Of a DNA stretch of 64,000 bases, positions 1-9,255 are shown piece after piece. The DNA lies in the NCBI GenBank assembly GCA_014860005.1, contig JACZKP010000201.1, positions 1 through 64,000 of the forward strand, written 5' to 3'. The stretch comes from Verrucomicrobiota bacterium (GTDB lineage Bacteria; Verrucomicrobiota; Verrucomicrobiae; Limisphaerales; UBA11358). The notes beneath the pieces are model-generated. The model was not told where the DNA came from, did no database searches, and worked only from the letters and a program-made list of their open reading frames with translations. Each line of letters opens with the position of its first letter. The stretch's first letter is position 1. A program made the translations under genes and the position numbers.

Positions 1-138
1 GGTGGAGAACAGCGGCGAATGTTGCGGGTTGAGACACCGAAATCCCCACAAACATTCAATCACCGCCCCAACATTCACACGCGCATTTCCACGCCATAAC
101 CAAGGACAACGCAGGGAGCCAGCGTTTCCTTACGACCA

Positions 139-777
139 CTAATGATAGTGCTCGAACTGCCGCGCCACGGACTCCTGGTCATCGCTGGCGCGCAGAAACT
201 TCACCTCGCGGTTCATGATTTCACCAATGCGGCGCTCGGCGCGGCGGAAAACCAGGTCGCGCAACGACACAATGCCCACGAGGCGTCGTTCCGCGTCGGT
301 CACATAAAGATAGGCAACATCCTCGACGCGTTCCTCCTGGGCGCGGGAGCGGAGCAGTTCGCGCGTTTGCTCGATGGTCATGTCGTCGCGCACGGTGATG
401 AACCGGTTGTCCATGATGCCGCCCGCACTGTCCTCGGCATATCGCAGCAGCGACTTGATCTCACCCGCGCGGTCGGATGGAAGCGCCGCCAACGCCTCGC
501 GCCGGCGCGTCGCCGACAGATGTTGCAGCAAATCCACGACTTCGTCGGAAGGGAGGCGCTGAAAGATTTCCGCCAGTTGCGGCACGGGAAAGACCGGGAG
601 GAAATCCGGCAGCTTCTCCTGCTCGACTTCCGCCAGGACGGCGGCGGCGGTTTCCGCGGGCAATTTCTGAAGCAAGGCGATGGCTTCTTCCTGCGGCAGG
701 CGCTGCAACCGGTCAGCGAAGTCAGCGGGATGGAGCTTGAGGAATTCCTCCAGATAGATGGGCGTGGTTTGATTCAT
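139..777 (-). pseudogene. Truncated MgtE-type magnesium transporter (N-domain plus CBS only)
   Basis: The 212-residue product has the MgtE N-terminal superhelical domain (about residues 10-110, repeated LP-x-D/E helices) and a first CBS motif (about 115-190, with GGIMDNRF and VGIVSLRDL). It enters the second CBS motif and stops after QFEHYH, where the intact MgtE at 26915-28294 reads through an equivalent segment (DDQETAVEMFRKYD). The membrane channel domain is absent, and none of the three frames in the 138 bases after the stop resumes it. MgtE proteins are usually about 450 residues. It is therefore a 3'-truncated gene, although a soluble regulatory stub cannot be excluded. Confidence 0.75.
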
Positions 778-1168
778 GCCGGGGATGGGGTCGAGAGCGA
801 AAAGCCGCCAGGCGAAGCCGGAACCCGCTTCGGTCGGAAGCTATGCCGGTTGGTCCGCAACGGATTTGGTCTTTTACTCATGGATGGCTCTGGTTTGATG
901 ATACTAGACTCTCAATGTGCCGGTGCGGACTTTATCCAATTTGCCTTCAGCGCACGATACAAACCAAGCCGAAACAAACGACCGGTTCGTGAGGCCAACC
1001 TGATAAAGTGGTTTGGCTTTGTAAAGCCGGATGGAATCTGCTTCGTTGCCGGCGCTGGATTGATGGTGGATCGAGTCTCAATCGAGACCATCAGGACCAG
1101 CCGGTTTTTCCGGCGACGCAACATTCCGGCTTGCCGCGGGCGAACGATGAACGCTTAATCAAAGGCAA
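778..1168. other. Intergenic region between divergent genes
   Basis: No convincing gene lies here. The stretch separates the leftward mgtE fragment from the rightward GNAT-nitrilase gene and must hold the promoters for both. It is AT-richer than its flanks around 880-1010. I could not fix promoter boxes with confidence. Confidence 0.4.
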
Positions 1169-2779
1169 ATGCCGACGCAAAAGAAAATATCCGTGAGGGT
1201 CCGCGAAGCTTCGCGTCAGGACATACCGGCATTGGTCGAACTGAACCGCGCCTCGTATCCGACCATGGCCGAGGAAAACGTCGTCTGGGGTGAATCGCAC
1301 CTGCTCAGTCACTTGCGGGTTTTCCCCCAGGGCCAGTTGGTGGCGGAAACCAACGGGAAGATTCTCGGCGCGGCGTCGTCGTTAATCGTGAATCTTGGCC
1401 CCGATCCGTTGCGCCTCCACACCTGGTCCGGCATCACGGACAGCGGTTATTTCACCAATCACGATCCGCGCGGCGACACGCTCTACGGCGCGGATGTTTA
1501 TGTGCATCCGGACACGCGCGGCAAAGGCGTCGGCGCGGCGTTGTACGAAGCACGGCGACAACTGTGCAAACGATTGAACCTGCGGCGCATACTTGCCGGC
1601 GGCCGCCTGTGGAATTACCAGGACCATGCCAGTCAGTACTCACCGGAGGAGTACGCCCAACGCGTCATGGCGGGAGAAATCCGCGATCTCGTCCTGAGTT
1701 TTCAATTGCGTGAAGGATTTGTGCTGCGCGGCGTGGTGCCAAACTACCTGCGCGACAAGCGCAGTCACAATCACGCCAGCCTGATTGAATGGTTGAACCC
1801 GGATTACAAGCCCCCGGGAGATGAGGCGCGCAAGGTGCGCGTGGCGTGCGTGCAATACCAGATGCGCCGTGTCGCCTCGTTTGCCGAGTTCGCCCGGCAG
1901 GTCACTTATTTCATTGATATCGCCTCCGATTACGGTTCGGATTTCGTGCTCCTGCCTGAGTTGTTTTCCGTGCAACTGCTTTCCCACGTGGATGCCCTGT
2001 CACCGCAGGAGGCGATGCGCAAACTGGCCGCGTTCACGCCGAAGTTCACGAAGCTGATGGTCGAACTCGCGAAAAAATTCGGCCTGACCATCATTGCCGG
2101 CAGTCATCCGGTGCTGGAGGGTGACCGGTTGCTGAATGTAAGTTTCGTCTGCCTGCCCGACGGTTCGATGGTCCAACAGCCCAAGCTCCACGTCACGCCC
2201 AACGAGCGCAAATGGTGGGGCATCAGCGGTGGGCGGTCGTTGACCGCCATTGAAACGCCGCGCGCAAAAATTGGCGTGCTCATCTGTTACGACGTCGAGT
2301 TTCCGGAAGCCGTGCGTTATCTCGCCGACCAGGGTGCGGAAATTCTCTTTGTGCCGTTCTGCACGGACAATCGCCAGGGTTACCTGCGCGTGCGCTACTG
2401 TGCGCAGGCGCGGGCCATTGAGAATCAGATATACGTGGCGCTGGCTGGCAACGTGGGCAATCTGCCCGACGTTTCCAACATGGACGTCCAATACGGCCAA
2501 GCGGCCGTGCTTACGCCGTCCGATTTCGCGTTCGCTCGCGACGGCATCGCCGCCGAAGCGGATTCCAACGAGGAAACCGTTCTGGTTTGCGACCTTGACC
2601 TGGATGATTTGCACGAAGCTCGCGGTGGCGGCACCGTGACTCCGCGCCTGGACCGCCGCTCGGATCTGTTCGAGTTTGTATTCAAACTCGGCACTTCGCG
2701 CCCGCAGGCAAAAGCGCAGGAAGGCCCTTTGGGTGACCAGCCGGACATTACGAGCGAGAAGAACCCGGAAGGCGGATGA
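1169..2779 (+). CDS. GNAT acetyltransferase fused to a nitrilase-family amidohydrolase
   Basis: The 536-residue protein joins two enzymes. Residues about 8-215 form a GNAT N-acetyltransferase with the acetyl-CoA loop RGKGVGAAL near residue 115. Residues about 222-510 form a carbon-nitrogen hydrolase with all three catalytic positions: Glu264 in LPELF, Lys339 in PKLHVTP and Cys373 in LICYDVEFPE. The same fusion is known in Bacillus YhcX-type proteins, where the substrate is uncertain; the nitrilase half normally cleaves amides. The start used is the ATG that opens the GNAT domain. The protein has no signal peptide and is likely cytosolic. The gene stands alone on this strand. Confidence 0.88.
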   Translation: MPTQKKISVRVREASRQDIPALVELNRASYPTMAEENVVWGESHLLSHLRVFPQGQLVAETNGKILGAASSLIVNLGPDPLRLHTWSGITDSGYFTNHDPRGDTLYGADVYVHPDTRGKGVGAALYEARRQLCKRLNLRRILAGGRLWNYQDHASQYSPEEYAQRVMAGEIRDLVLSFQLREGFVLRGVVPNYLRDKRSHNHASLIEWLNPDYKPPGDEARKVRVACVQYQMRRVASFAEFARQVTYFIDIASDYGSDFVLLPELFSVQLLSHVDALSPQEAMRKLAAFTPKFTKLMVELAKKFGLTIIAGSHPVLEGDRLLNVSFVCLPDGSMVQQPKLHVTPNERKWWGISGGRSLTAIETPRAKIGVLICYDVEFPEAVRYLADQGAEILFVPFCTDNRQGYLRVRYCAQARAIENQIYVALAGNVGNLPDVSNMDVQYGQAAVLTPSDFAFARDGIAAEADSNEETVLVCDLDLDDLHEARGGGTVTPRLDRRSDLFEFVFKLGTSRPQAKAQEGPLGDQPDITSEKNPEGG

Positions 2780-2904
2780 ACGAGGCGGCGGCTGCCGATG
2801 TCGCCGGGTGCGCCAGACTTGTCAGGAAGCGCACATCATTGATGTTCGTGCTCCATTGCGCAGGAGCCGGAGAGTGCTAGATTGATTTCGTAGCAGAGGT
2901 GACT

Positions 2905-3195
2905 ATGGCAAAAAAATCTGTAACTCAATCAACCGGCGCAAAGAAACAGGTGTTCTCGTTCACGGCTCCGGATGCGATGAGCGTGCAGTTGGTGGGCGAC
3001 TTCACGCATTGGCAACAGCGCCCCGTCAACCTGCAGAAAAGCGCGGACGGCGTCTGGCGTGCCAGCGTGGAACTCCAACCGGGCACCCATCACTACCGTT
3101 TCCTCGTGGACGGGCAGTGGCGGGATGACCCGGAATGCAGCCTGCACGTGTCGAATCCTTACGGCAGTCAGAACGCGGTGCGGCAGGTGGCCTGA
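2905..3195 (+). CDS. Small glycogen-binding (CBM48/AMPK-beta-like) domain protein
   Basis: About 96 residues, nearly all one early-set beta-sandwich of the CBM48 / AMPK-beta type: FSFTAPDAMSVQLVGDF, then a WQ pair, then GTHHYRFLVDGQWRDDP. The ATG at 2905 is preferred over the GTG at 2899 because GCAGAGGT lies at ribosome-binding distance. Stand-alone proteins of this type occur in several phyla and are thought to bind alpha-glucans such as glycogen. There is no catalytic domain. The Usp gene follows after about 160 bases. Confidence 0.8.
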   Translation: MAKKSVTQSTGAKKQVFSFTAPDAMSVQLVGDFTHWQQRPVNLQKSADGVWRASVELQPGTHHYRFLVDGQWRDDPECSLHVSNPYGSQNAVRQVA

Positions 3196-3354
3196 GCCGG
3201 ATCGCGAGCCGGTGATGATTGAACCCCGCTGGCCGCCGCAGGACGTGGAGCCAGCACCCGAACGCCACACTGAGTTCCATGAGGCGTAAGTCGGGTTTGT
3301 CGCTCACGAGATTCAGGCACAATTCCAAGTTTGACAGCATGAGGCCATGAAACC

Positions 3355-3825
3355 ATGAAACCAAATTCCCCACGAAAGAGCGTTGCTCCGGCCCAACTGC
3401 AAATCCGCCACATTCTGGTGCCGATGGATTTCTCGGATTTCGCGCGCCAGGCCTTGCGGCACGCGGTTCCCCTCGCGACCGGGTTCGGCGCAAAAATCAC
3501 CCTGTTGCACGTCGTTGAACTGCCGGTCTATCCCACGGAAATGGGCACGGTAGTGGTTCACCAGGAACGCACCATGCAGGCATCCCGCAAGGAATTGGTG
3601 ACGCTGGCCGAAAAATTGATCCCCGCCAGTTTGCGCGGCCGGGTGCTGGTCTGCATGGGCCGGCCGTATGAAGAAATCGCGAGGACGGCACGCCGGCTCA
3701 AGGCGGACTTGATCGTCCTGACGACGCATGGTTACACGGGACTCAAGCACGTGTTGCTCGGCAGCACTGCGGAACGCGTGGTGCGTCACGCCCCGTGTCC
3801 GGTGCTGACGGTGCGGGGAAAGTGA
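3355..3825 (+). CDS. Universal stress protein, UspA family
   Basis: A single Usp domain of 156 residues. The Rossmann-like start HILVPMDFSDFARQAL and the ATP-binding signature GLKHVLLGSTAERVVRH followed by CPVLTV are intact, so this is an ATP-binding type. Several near in-frame ATGs precede it; the one at 3355 gives an ordinary N-terminus. It resembles the two Usp genes at 59.1-60.5 kb and the Usp fragment at 33.9 kb. Family role: stress survival by an undefined mechanism. Confidence 0.92.
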   Translation: MKPNSPRKSVAPAQLQIRHILVPMDFSDFARQALRHAVPLATGFGAKITLLHVVELPVYPTEMGTVVVHQERTMQASRKELVTLAEKLIPASLRGRVLVCMGRPYEEIARTARRLKADLIVLTTHGYTGLKHVLLGSTAERVVRHAPCPVLTVRGK

Positions 3826-4013
3826 TCGGTGATACCCGCTGGAATCACGGTTTGTCTTCCTGCCCGGCGGACTGCTTCCCTCGGTCATTGCTTCGCCCCA
3901 AGTGAGAACGCCAATGCGTAAGCCATACAAGGGCATGACGCAGTGCGTGCGAGGAAGTTGCCATTTCGCCGAGGAACTTGATCCCGGGCATGTTTGATGG
4001 CCATCCCGCATCC

Positions 4014-5834
4014 TCAACTGACTGACGTGGATCCTAGCAGCGGCAACGGAGTGAAGGGCCACACGAGTGGAACGACCACCAGCGTCACGATGAAAATCAG
4101 CACGTTCAACAGCAAGCCCACGCGCGGGAAATCCGCAAAGCGGTAATTGCCGACGCCATAGACCAGCACATTGGCTTGGTGGCCAATGGGCGTTAGAAAC
4201 GTCGTGGACGCCCCCATCGCAATCGCCATCAGGAACGGATAAGGCTCCAGACCTAGGCCCACGGCAATCGCCACCCCGATCGGCGCCAGCAACACGGCGG
4301 CGGCGGCGTTGGACATCACTTCCGTGATCAGCGTGGTGAAGATAAACAGGCTGGCCATCACCACCAGCGGCCCATAACCGCCCGTCCACTGTACCACGTG
4401 ATCGGCCAGCCAGCGCGCGGTGCCGGTGTGCTCGTCGTTCATTGCGATGCCCAGCGGCATCATGCAGGCGATCAGAAAAATCACCCGCCACTCCACGTCT
4501 TGATACATGTCCTGGATCCGCACGCAACCGGTGACCGCCATCAGCAGAACCCCCAACAGGCCCGCCACGGAAATGTGCAGCAGGCCGGTGGCGGCGCTGG
4601 CAATGGCCACGGCCATGATGCCCAGCGCCAGCCAGGCCCGCTTCGAGTCACGCGCCTCGTGTTCCAAGCGGTTGGCCACCAAAAACTCCGGACTGCTCGC
4701 CATTTCCCCGATGGCCTCGGGCGAGCCTTGCACCAGCAGTACGTCCCCCACGGCCAGCGGCACGGAAGTGAACTGTTTTTGCAGCGTCCGTCCCCGGCGG
4801 CGCAACGCCAGCACCAGCACGTTGAACCGCCGGTGCAGATGACCTTGATTGATGGACTTGCCCATCAACGTCGAGCGGGGTGCGACGGCCACTTCCGCCA
4901 ATTCCACGTTGTCCCCGGTAAGGGCTTTGTCGTCAAATTTTGTCTCGGCGTAAATCTTGAGCGGCCCGCCTTCCTTGCTCTTGATCAACTGTTCGAGATT
5001 GCCTTCGACGATTAGGCGGTCCCCCGGTTGCAAGATCGTGGCCGGCGACGGCAGGGAGGCTCTTTTCGGATTGGCGGCCCGCCGGATGCGCAGCACGCTC
5101 AAACCGGTTTCCTTGCGAAAGGCAGAGTCGGCGAGCGACTTGCCGACCAGCGGGCTTTTCTCCGGCACGACCACTTCCGTGAGATAGTCCTGCAACTGGT
5201 ACTGCTGCGTCAGGCTTCCCGATTCCTTGCGCGCGGGAATCAAGAACCGGCCGACCAACCCCATGTACAATGCCCCCGCGCCCATCACCGCCAGACCGGT
5301 CGGCAGAAAATCGAACATGCGAAACCCGCGAAAGCCGGCGGCCTCCAGCGCCATCGAGCACAACAAATTCGGCGGTGTCCCGATCAGCGTGGTCAGTCCG
5401 CCCAACAACGATCCGAACGACAAAGGAATCAGCAACTTCGTGACCGGATAGTCCGACTTTTGCGCGATCACAAACATCGTCGGCAGCAGAATCGCCACGG
5501 CGCCGATGTTGTTCATGAACGCCGACATCACGCCCACGGTCAGCATCACCGCCACCGTCAACCACAAAGGATGGCCGCCGCCCATTTTGGTGATGAGCGC
5601 GGCTAGATGGTCCGCGACGCCGGTGCGCACCAGTCCCGAACTCAGAATGAACATCGCCAGCACCGTGATCACCGCCGGATTGCTGAAGCCGGAAAACCCT
5701 TCGTCAATGCTCACGGTTCCCGTTAGCAGCAGGGTGAGCGTCACCCCGATGGCCACGATGTCCGGGCGCGTGACCTCCAGTGCGAACAACAGGAGCGCGA
5801 GGCCGATCAAACCCAAGATTAAGTAGTGTTCCAT
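4014..5834 (-). CDS. SLC13/DASS-type permease with two RCK_C domains
   Basis: From the ATG at 5834 the protein is 606 residues. Two membrane halves (about 1-190 and 410-606) flank a soluble middle with two TrkA-C/RCK_C domains. Each half carries a diagnostic motif: FMNNIGAVAILLP and TLIGTPPNL in the first, MSNAAAAVLLAP and TPIGHQANVLVYG in the second. The family moves anions such as sulfate or dicarboxylates, usually with sodium; the RCK_C domains suggest ligand gating. The frame stays open about 560 bases upstream of this ATG, but that part is GC-rich antisense sequence. A second member is at 29532. Confidence 0.9.
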   Translation of the reverse strand: MEHYLILGLIGLALLLFALEVTRPDIVAIGVTLTLLLTGTVSIDEGFSGFSNPAVITVLAMFILSSGLVRTGVADHLAALITKMGGGHPLWLTVAVMLTVGVMSAFMNNIGAVAILLPTMFVIAQKSDYPVTKLLIPLSFGSLLGGLTTLIGTPPNLLCSMALEAAGFRGFRMFDFLPTGLAVMGAGALYMGLVGRFLIPARKESGSLTQQYQLQDYLTEVVVPEKSPLVGKSLADSAFRKETGLSVLRIRRAANPKRASLPSPATILQPGDRLIVEGNLEQLIKSKEGGPLKIYAETKFDDKALTGDNVELAEVAVAPRSTLMGKSINQGHLHRRFNVLVLALRRRGRTLQKQFTSVPLAVGDVLLVQGSPEAIGEMASSPEFLVANRLEHEARDSKRAWLALGIMAVAIASAATGLLHISVAGLLGVLLMAVTGCVRIQDMYQDVEWRVIFLIACMMPLGIAMNDEHTGTARWLADHVVQWTGGYGPLVVMASLFIFTTLITEVMSNAAAAVLLAPIGVAIAVGLGLEPYPFLMAIAMGASTTFLTPIGHQANVLVYGVGNYRFADFPRVGLLLNVLIFIVTLVVVPLVWPFTPLPLLGSTSVS

Positions 5835-5982
5835 GATGCGGTAGCAGGCGGATTGAACGCAATGCGGCGGAACTAGCAAGGAGTTTTTCTTCTGTGAGAA
5901 GCCGGCCAGCCTTTGGAAATCCTTGTCAGCGCGAGCAGTCTCCCGCTGCTGCTCTTGGCATGGCAAAGGCACTTCACCGTCC

Positions 5983-6140
5983 CGACGTGTTTCGCCACGC
6001 CGGTCGGTTATCAGACGAACACCATGGTGTATGGCGCGGGCGGTTACCGGTTCACGGATTTCACCAAGGTGGGCGTGCCGCTGAACGTGATTTTCTGGGT
6101 GCTGGCCGTCTGGTTCATTCCGAAATTCTGGCCGTTTTGA
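5983..6140 (+). pseudogene. C-terminal fragment of a second SLC13-type permease
   Basis: About 50 codons read [20 protein letters not shown], then [12 protein letters not shown], then a hydrophobic end [14 protein letters not shown] and a stop. This matches the last loop and helix of SLC13 permeases; compare TPIGHQANVLVYGVGNYRFADF in the neighbour on the opposite strand. The frame is open back to 5913 but that part shows no family similarity. The remaining roughly 550 residues are missing, so this is a remnant. Confidence 0.75.
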
Positions 6141-6197
6141 AATCGCTTGGGCGCTTGTCCGGTTGACCTGCGCACCATGAAGCGTTAATTGAAAGAC

Positions 6198-6461
6198 ATG
6201 AAGCGCGAAAAACATGGCAAGCCCCGCATCGGAACGCCGCCCGCCGAACGCTTTGGCAACCTCGCGACTGGGGCCGTGATTGGCGCCGTGGTCGGCGGCC
6301 CGGTCGGCGCCGTGGCCGGCGCGGCCGTGGGTGCCATGGTGGAAAAGGGCATGCCACGCACCAGACGCCGCACCGGCGACACCAATACCACACAAGGAAA
6401 CAGAACAAACGCGCGCAACCGAAAATCCGCCGCACGGAAAGTAAATTCACCCATCCAATGA
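6198..6461 (+). CDS. Small glycine-zipper protein with basic tail
   Basis: About 87 residues. A hydrophobic glycine-zipper segment (about residues 20-50: GAVIGAVVGGPVGAVAGAAV, then GAMVEKG) is flanked by basic, polar ends. The pattern suggests membrane insertion or oligomerisation. The protein at 35210-35605 has nearly the same zipper (GPVGAVAGAAVGALVEKG) and a longer basic tail, so the two are paralogs. The stop overlaps the next start as ATGA. An upstream in-frame TTG at 6189 is a weaker start. Function unknown. Confidence 0.65.
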   Translation: MKREKHGKPRIGTPPAERFGNLATGAVIGAVVGGPVGAVAGAAVGAMVEKGMPRTRRRTGDTNTTQGNRTNARNRKSAARKVNSPIQ

Positions 6462-7747
6462 GCACCTGCATTCTCACCACCGGCGCGCCCAAGCGCATTG
6501 GTTTCATTTCCACACGGTTTCACGGCACCGATGGCGTCACGCTGGAAGCCGACAAATGGGCGCAGATTCTGGCCACCATGGGGCACACTTGTTTCTGGAT
6601 GGGCGGTTTGCTGGACACGCCGGAAGACATCAGTTATCACGCGCCCCTCGCTTATTTCAACCATCCCGAAGTGGCCGCCGTGCAAAAGGAGTTGTTCGGC
6701 ACGACCACCCGCACGCGCGCCGTCACCACCCGCATCCAGGTGCAGAAGGATCAACTCAAGGACGAGCTTTATCGGTTCATTGAGAAGTTTCAGATCGAGG
6801 TGCTCATCCCGCAGAACATCCTCGCCATTCCCATGCACGTCCCGCTGGGCCTGGCGATGACCGAAGTCATCGCGGAAACCGGCCTGGCCACCATTGCGCA
6901 CCACCACGATTTTGCCTGGGAACGCGAACGGTTTACACTCAATGGCGTGAACGATTATCTGCAAGCCGCCTTCCCGCCTTCCCTGCCCCGCGTGGAGCAT
7001 GTGGTCATCAACTCCATGGCGCAAAAGGAACTGGCCCGCCGTTTCGGCCTGCCTTCGGTCGTGATTCCCAACGTGCTGGATTTTGAAACGCCGCCCCCGG
7101 GCATTGACGATTACAGCGCCGACCTGCGCCGGGAAATCGGCCTGCGCGCCGACGATATTTTCATCCTGCAACCCACCCGCGTGGTGGCGCGCAAGGGCAT
7201 CGAGCACGCCATCGAACTGGTTCGCCGCCTCCACGATCCGCGGGCCAAGCTCGTTATTTCGCACCCGGCGGGCGACGAGGGCAACGCCTATCTCCAGATG
7301 CTGCGCGACCGCATTGACGACGCGAAGATTGACGTGGGGTTCATTGATGACCGCGTGGGGGAAGAGCGCGGCACAAACGCGGAAGGCCGCAAAGTTTATA
7401 CCCTGTTCGACATTTATCCGCACGCGGATCTTGTCACCTACCCCAGCCACTACGAGGGTTTTGGCAATGCATTCCTCGAAGCGATCTATTTCGGCAAACC
7501 CGTGGTGGTGAATACCTATGCGGTTTACGCGCGGGACATTGACCCGCTGGGCTTCAAGACCATTGAGATGTCGCAACTGGTGACCCGGGAAGTGGTGGAC
7601 CAGACCCACCAGGTGTTGACCGATGAAAAAATGCGCGCCGAGTGGGCGGAAACCAACTTCCAGCTTGGCGTGAAATACTTTTCCTATTCCGTCGTCCGGC
7701 GCAAACTCGCGGCGCGGTTGGCAAATCTGTTTGGGGAAGGCGTTTAA
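6458..7747 (+). CDS. Glycosyltransferase family 4 protein
   Basis: 429 residues with two Rossmann-like halves. The N-terminal half starts at KRIGFISTRFHGTDGV, an acceptor-side glycine loop. The C-terminal GT4 half has PTRVVARKGIEHAIELV and the nucleotide-sugar signature YEGFGNAFLEAI, with Glu333 and Glu341 spaced E-x7-E. Retaining GT-B enzymes of this kind transfer hexoses from NDP-sugars; the acceptor cannot be told from sequence. It starts inside the stop codon of the glycine-zipper gene, so the two are translationally coupled. Confidence 0.88.
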   Translation: MSTCILTTGAPKRIGFISTRFHGTDGVTLEADKWAQILATMGHTCFWMGGLLDTPEDISYHAPLAYFNHPEVAAVQKELFGTTTRTRAVTTRIQVQKDQLKDELYRFIEKFQIEVLIPQNILAIPMHVPLGLAMTEVIAETGLATIAHHHDFAWERERFTLNGVNDYLQAAFPPSLPRVEHVVINSMAQKELARRFGLPSVVIPNVLDFETPPPGIDDYSADLRREIGLRADDIFILQPTRVVARKGIEHAIELVRRLHDPRAKLVISHPAGDEGNAYLQMLRDRIDDAKIDVGFIDDRVGEERGTNAEGRKVYTLFDIYPHADLVTYPSHYEGFGNAFLEAIYFGKPVVVNTYAVYARDIDPLGFKTIEMSQLVTREVVDQTHQVLTDEKMRAEWAETNFQLGVKYFSYSVVRRKLAARLANLFGEGV

Positions 7748-7801
7748 CAGCTACCGGGCTGGTTCGATAGTTCGAAGGCCAATCCGTATTCTTAGCCAAG
7801 A

Positions 7802-7822
7802 CCCACCTGACGTCAGGCGGGG
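7802..7822. terminator. Perfect palindrome between convergent genes
   Basis: CCCaCCTGACGTCAGGcGGGG is a near-perfect palindrome between the converging glycosyltransferase and prenyl synthase genes. The position suits a bidirectional terminator, but there is no T-run and almost no loop, so a cruciform or protein-binding site is also possible. Confidence 0.35.
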
Positions 7823-7866
7823 CAGAAATGCTCTCGTCGGAATGAACTGAGTCCGCAGAGTCCTGA

Positions 7867-8781
7867 TTACCGATCCCGCTTCAACAAGAATTCCGCCAAC
7901 GCCTCCAGCGCCACGGCCTGTCCTTTGAATGGCTTCAACGCGGCGAAGGCTTTATCCGTCAACTCTTCCGCTATCCTGCGCGAGCGCTTCAGGCCAACAA
8001 TTGACGGGTAGGTGGCCTTCTGCGCCTGCGTGTCCTTGCCGGCGGTTTTGCCGAGTTGCTCACTCGTCTGCGTCACATCGAGAATGTCGTCAATCACCTG
8101 AAACGCAAGGCCGACGTGATAGCCGAATTCAGTAAGCGCCTTGAGTTGGGCGGGAGGGCAATTGGCGCTCATGCCGCCCAGACGCACCGAGCAGCAGAGC
8201 AGCGCGGAGGTCTTGCGCTCGTGAATGTAACGAAGCTGGGCAGCGGAAGTTTTCTTCCCTTCACCCTCCAGATCGGCCACCTGCCCGGCGATCAATTGCA
8301 GCGAGCCACTGGCCCATGCGATTTCGCGGATGATGTCCCGATGTGAGAAACGCGGCCAGTCTTTGGCCTGCGCGGCGATCTCGAATGCCTGGGTCAGCAA
8401 CGCGTCACCTGCCAGCACGGCGATGCCTTCGCCAAAGACTTTGTGGTTCGTCGGTTTGCCGCGCCGGAAATCATCGTTATCCATCGCGGGCAGATCGTCG
8501 TGAATCAGCGAATAAGTGTGGATACATTCCACGGCGCAGGCCAGCGGGATAGCATCTGACCCCCGGCCGCCACAGGCCGCCGCGGCCGCCAGGCACAAGG
8601 CGGGGCGCATGCGTTTGCCGCCGGCAAACAACGAATAACGCATCGCCCGGTGGATCGTGGCCGGCTTGGCGCTGGCGGGCGGCAGGAAATGATCCAGCGC
8701 AGCATTGACCGCTGTGGTACAGGAATCCAGAAAGCCTTGCAGATCAAAGGCGGGCGGGCGATTGGAGCGGATAACCGACAT
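7867..8781 (-). CDS. ispA: Polyprenyl (farnesyl/geranylgeranyl) diphosphate synthase
   Basis: From the ATG at 8781 the product is 304 residues. Both aspartate-rich Mg2+ motifs are present: IHDDLPAMDND near residue 95 and VIDDILD near 230, plus GGKRMRPAL near the start and GKTAGKD near the end, all typical of short-chain trans-prenyl synthases. It condenses IPP with allylic diphosphates to give C15 or C20 products. A TTG 36 bases upstream is a possible but less likely start. It is divergent from rpoZ. The exact chain length cannot be called. Confidence 0.9.
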   Translation of the reverse strand: MSVIRSNRPPAFDLQGFLDSCTTAVNAALDHFLPPASAKPATIHRAMRYSLFAGGKRMRPALCLAAAAACGGRGSDAIPLACAVECIHTYSLIHDDLPAMDNDDFRRGKPTNHKVFGEGIAVLAGDALLTQAFEIAAQAKDWPRFSHRDIIREIAWASGSLQLIAGQVADLEGEGKKTSAAQLRYIHERKTSALLCCSVRLGGMSANCPPAQLKALTEFGYHVGLAFQVIDDILDVTQTSEQLGKTAGKDTQAQKATYPSIVGLKRSRRIAEELTDKAFAALKPFKGQAVALEALAEFLLKRDR

Positions 8782-8891
8782 GCGGGGTTTTGTAGGGAAA
8801 GGCTGATTAAGGTGCAAGTGGATTCGTTTTTTCTATTGCGCGCGGGCCGACAGCCGTTATTCTGTCGCGCTCGATTTGACTGAAGAAACTT

Positions 8892-9146
8892 GTGAACTCT
8901 GAACTCTGCAAGAAAGCCTTGGACAAGGTGGGAAATCCCCACGTGCTGATCAACCTGGTGTCACGTCGTGTGCGCCAGCTTAATTCGGGCGCGGGCGGCC
9001 TGTGCCGTCCGCTGGTCCTCGACGCAACCAATCTCGGCGCGGCAGACATCGCACTGCGGGAGATCATCGAAGAGAAGATCGGTTGGGAGATGCCCGAACT
9101 GGTTGAACTGGTGCGGCCCACCGCCAAGAAACGCAAGAAGCACTAG
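8892..9146 (+). CDS. rpoZ: DNA-directed RNA polymerase subunit omega
   Basis: 84 residues with the omega pattern: NPHVLINLVSRRVRQLNSG, then ADIALREIIEEKIGWE. Omega helps assemble the beta' subunit and often binds ppGpp. The best start is a GTG at 8892. The lysine-rich tail KKRKKH is longer than in E. coli but common outside Proteobacteria. smpB follows on the same strand after about 110 bases. Confidence 0.9.
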   Translation: MNSELCKKALDKVGNPHVLINLVSRRVRQLNSGAGGLCRPLVLDATNLGAADIALREIIEEKIGWEMPELVELVRPTAKKRKKH

Positions 9147-9255
9147 TCCCGGTCAGCCGGACCTTCGCCGCGCGGGAGCGGCTTTGGCCATGCAGGCGGG
9201 TTGGATTTGATTTGATACCACAGCCAGAGGGGCAACCTTCTGGCTGTCGCGGTTT

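Noticed and set aside
1..138. Continuation of the truncated mgtE in another frame
   Set aside because: All three frames were read; none shows CBS or membrane-domain similarity.
142..1158. 338-codon open frame opposite mgtE
   Set aside because: Antisense to a clear MgtE reading; composition is His/Arg/Gln-rich as expected for a GC-rich shadow frame.
3313..4527. 404-codon minus-strand frame
   Set aside because: Overlaps the Usp gene antisense and the permease gene in another frame; no domain.
5835..6395. N-terminal extension of the SLC13 permease frame
   Set aside because: No family similarity and it would cover the fragment and glycine-zipper gene on the other strand; the ATG at 5834 starts the first membrane helix.
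6185..7609. 474-codon minus-strand frame
   Set aside because: Antisense to the glycosyltransferase with its clear GT4 motif; His-rich shadow.
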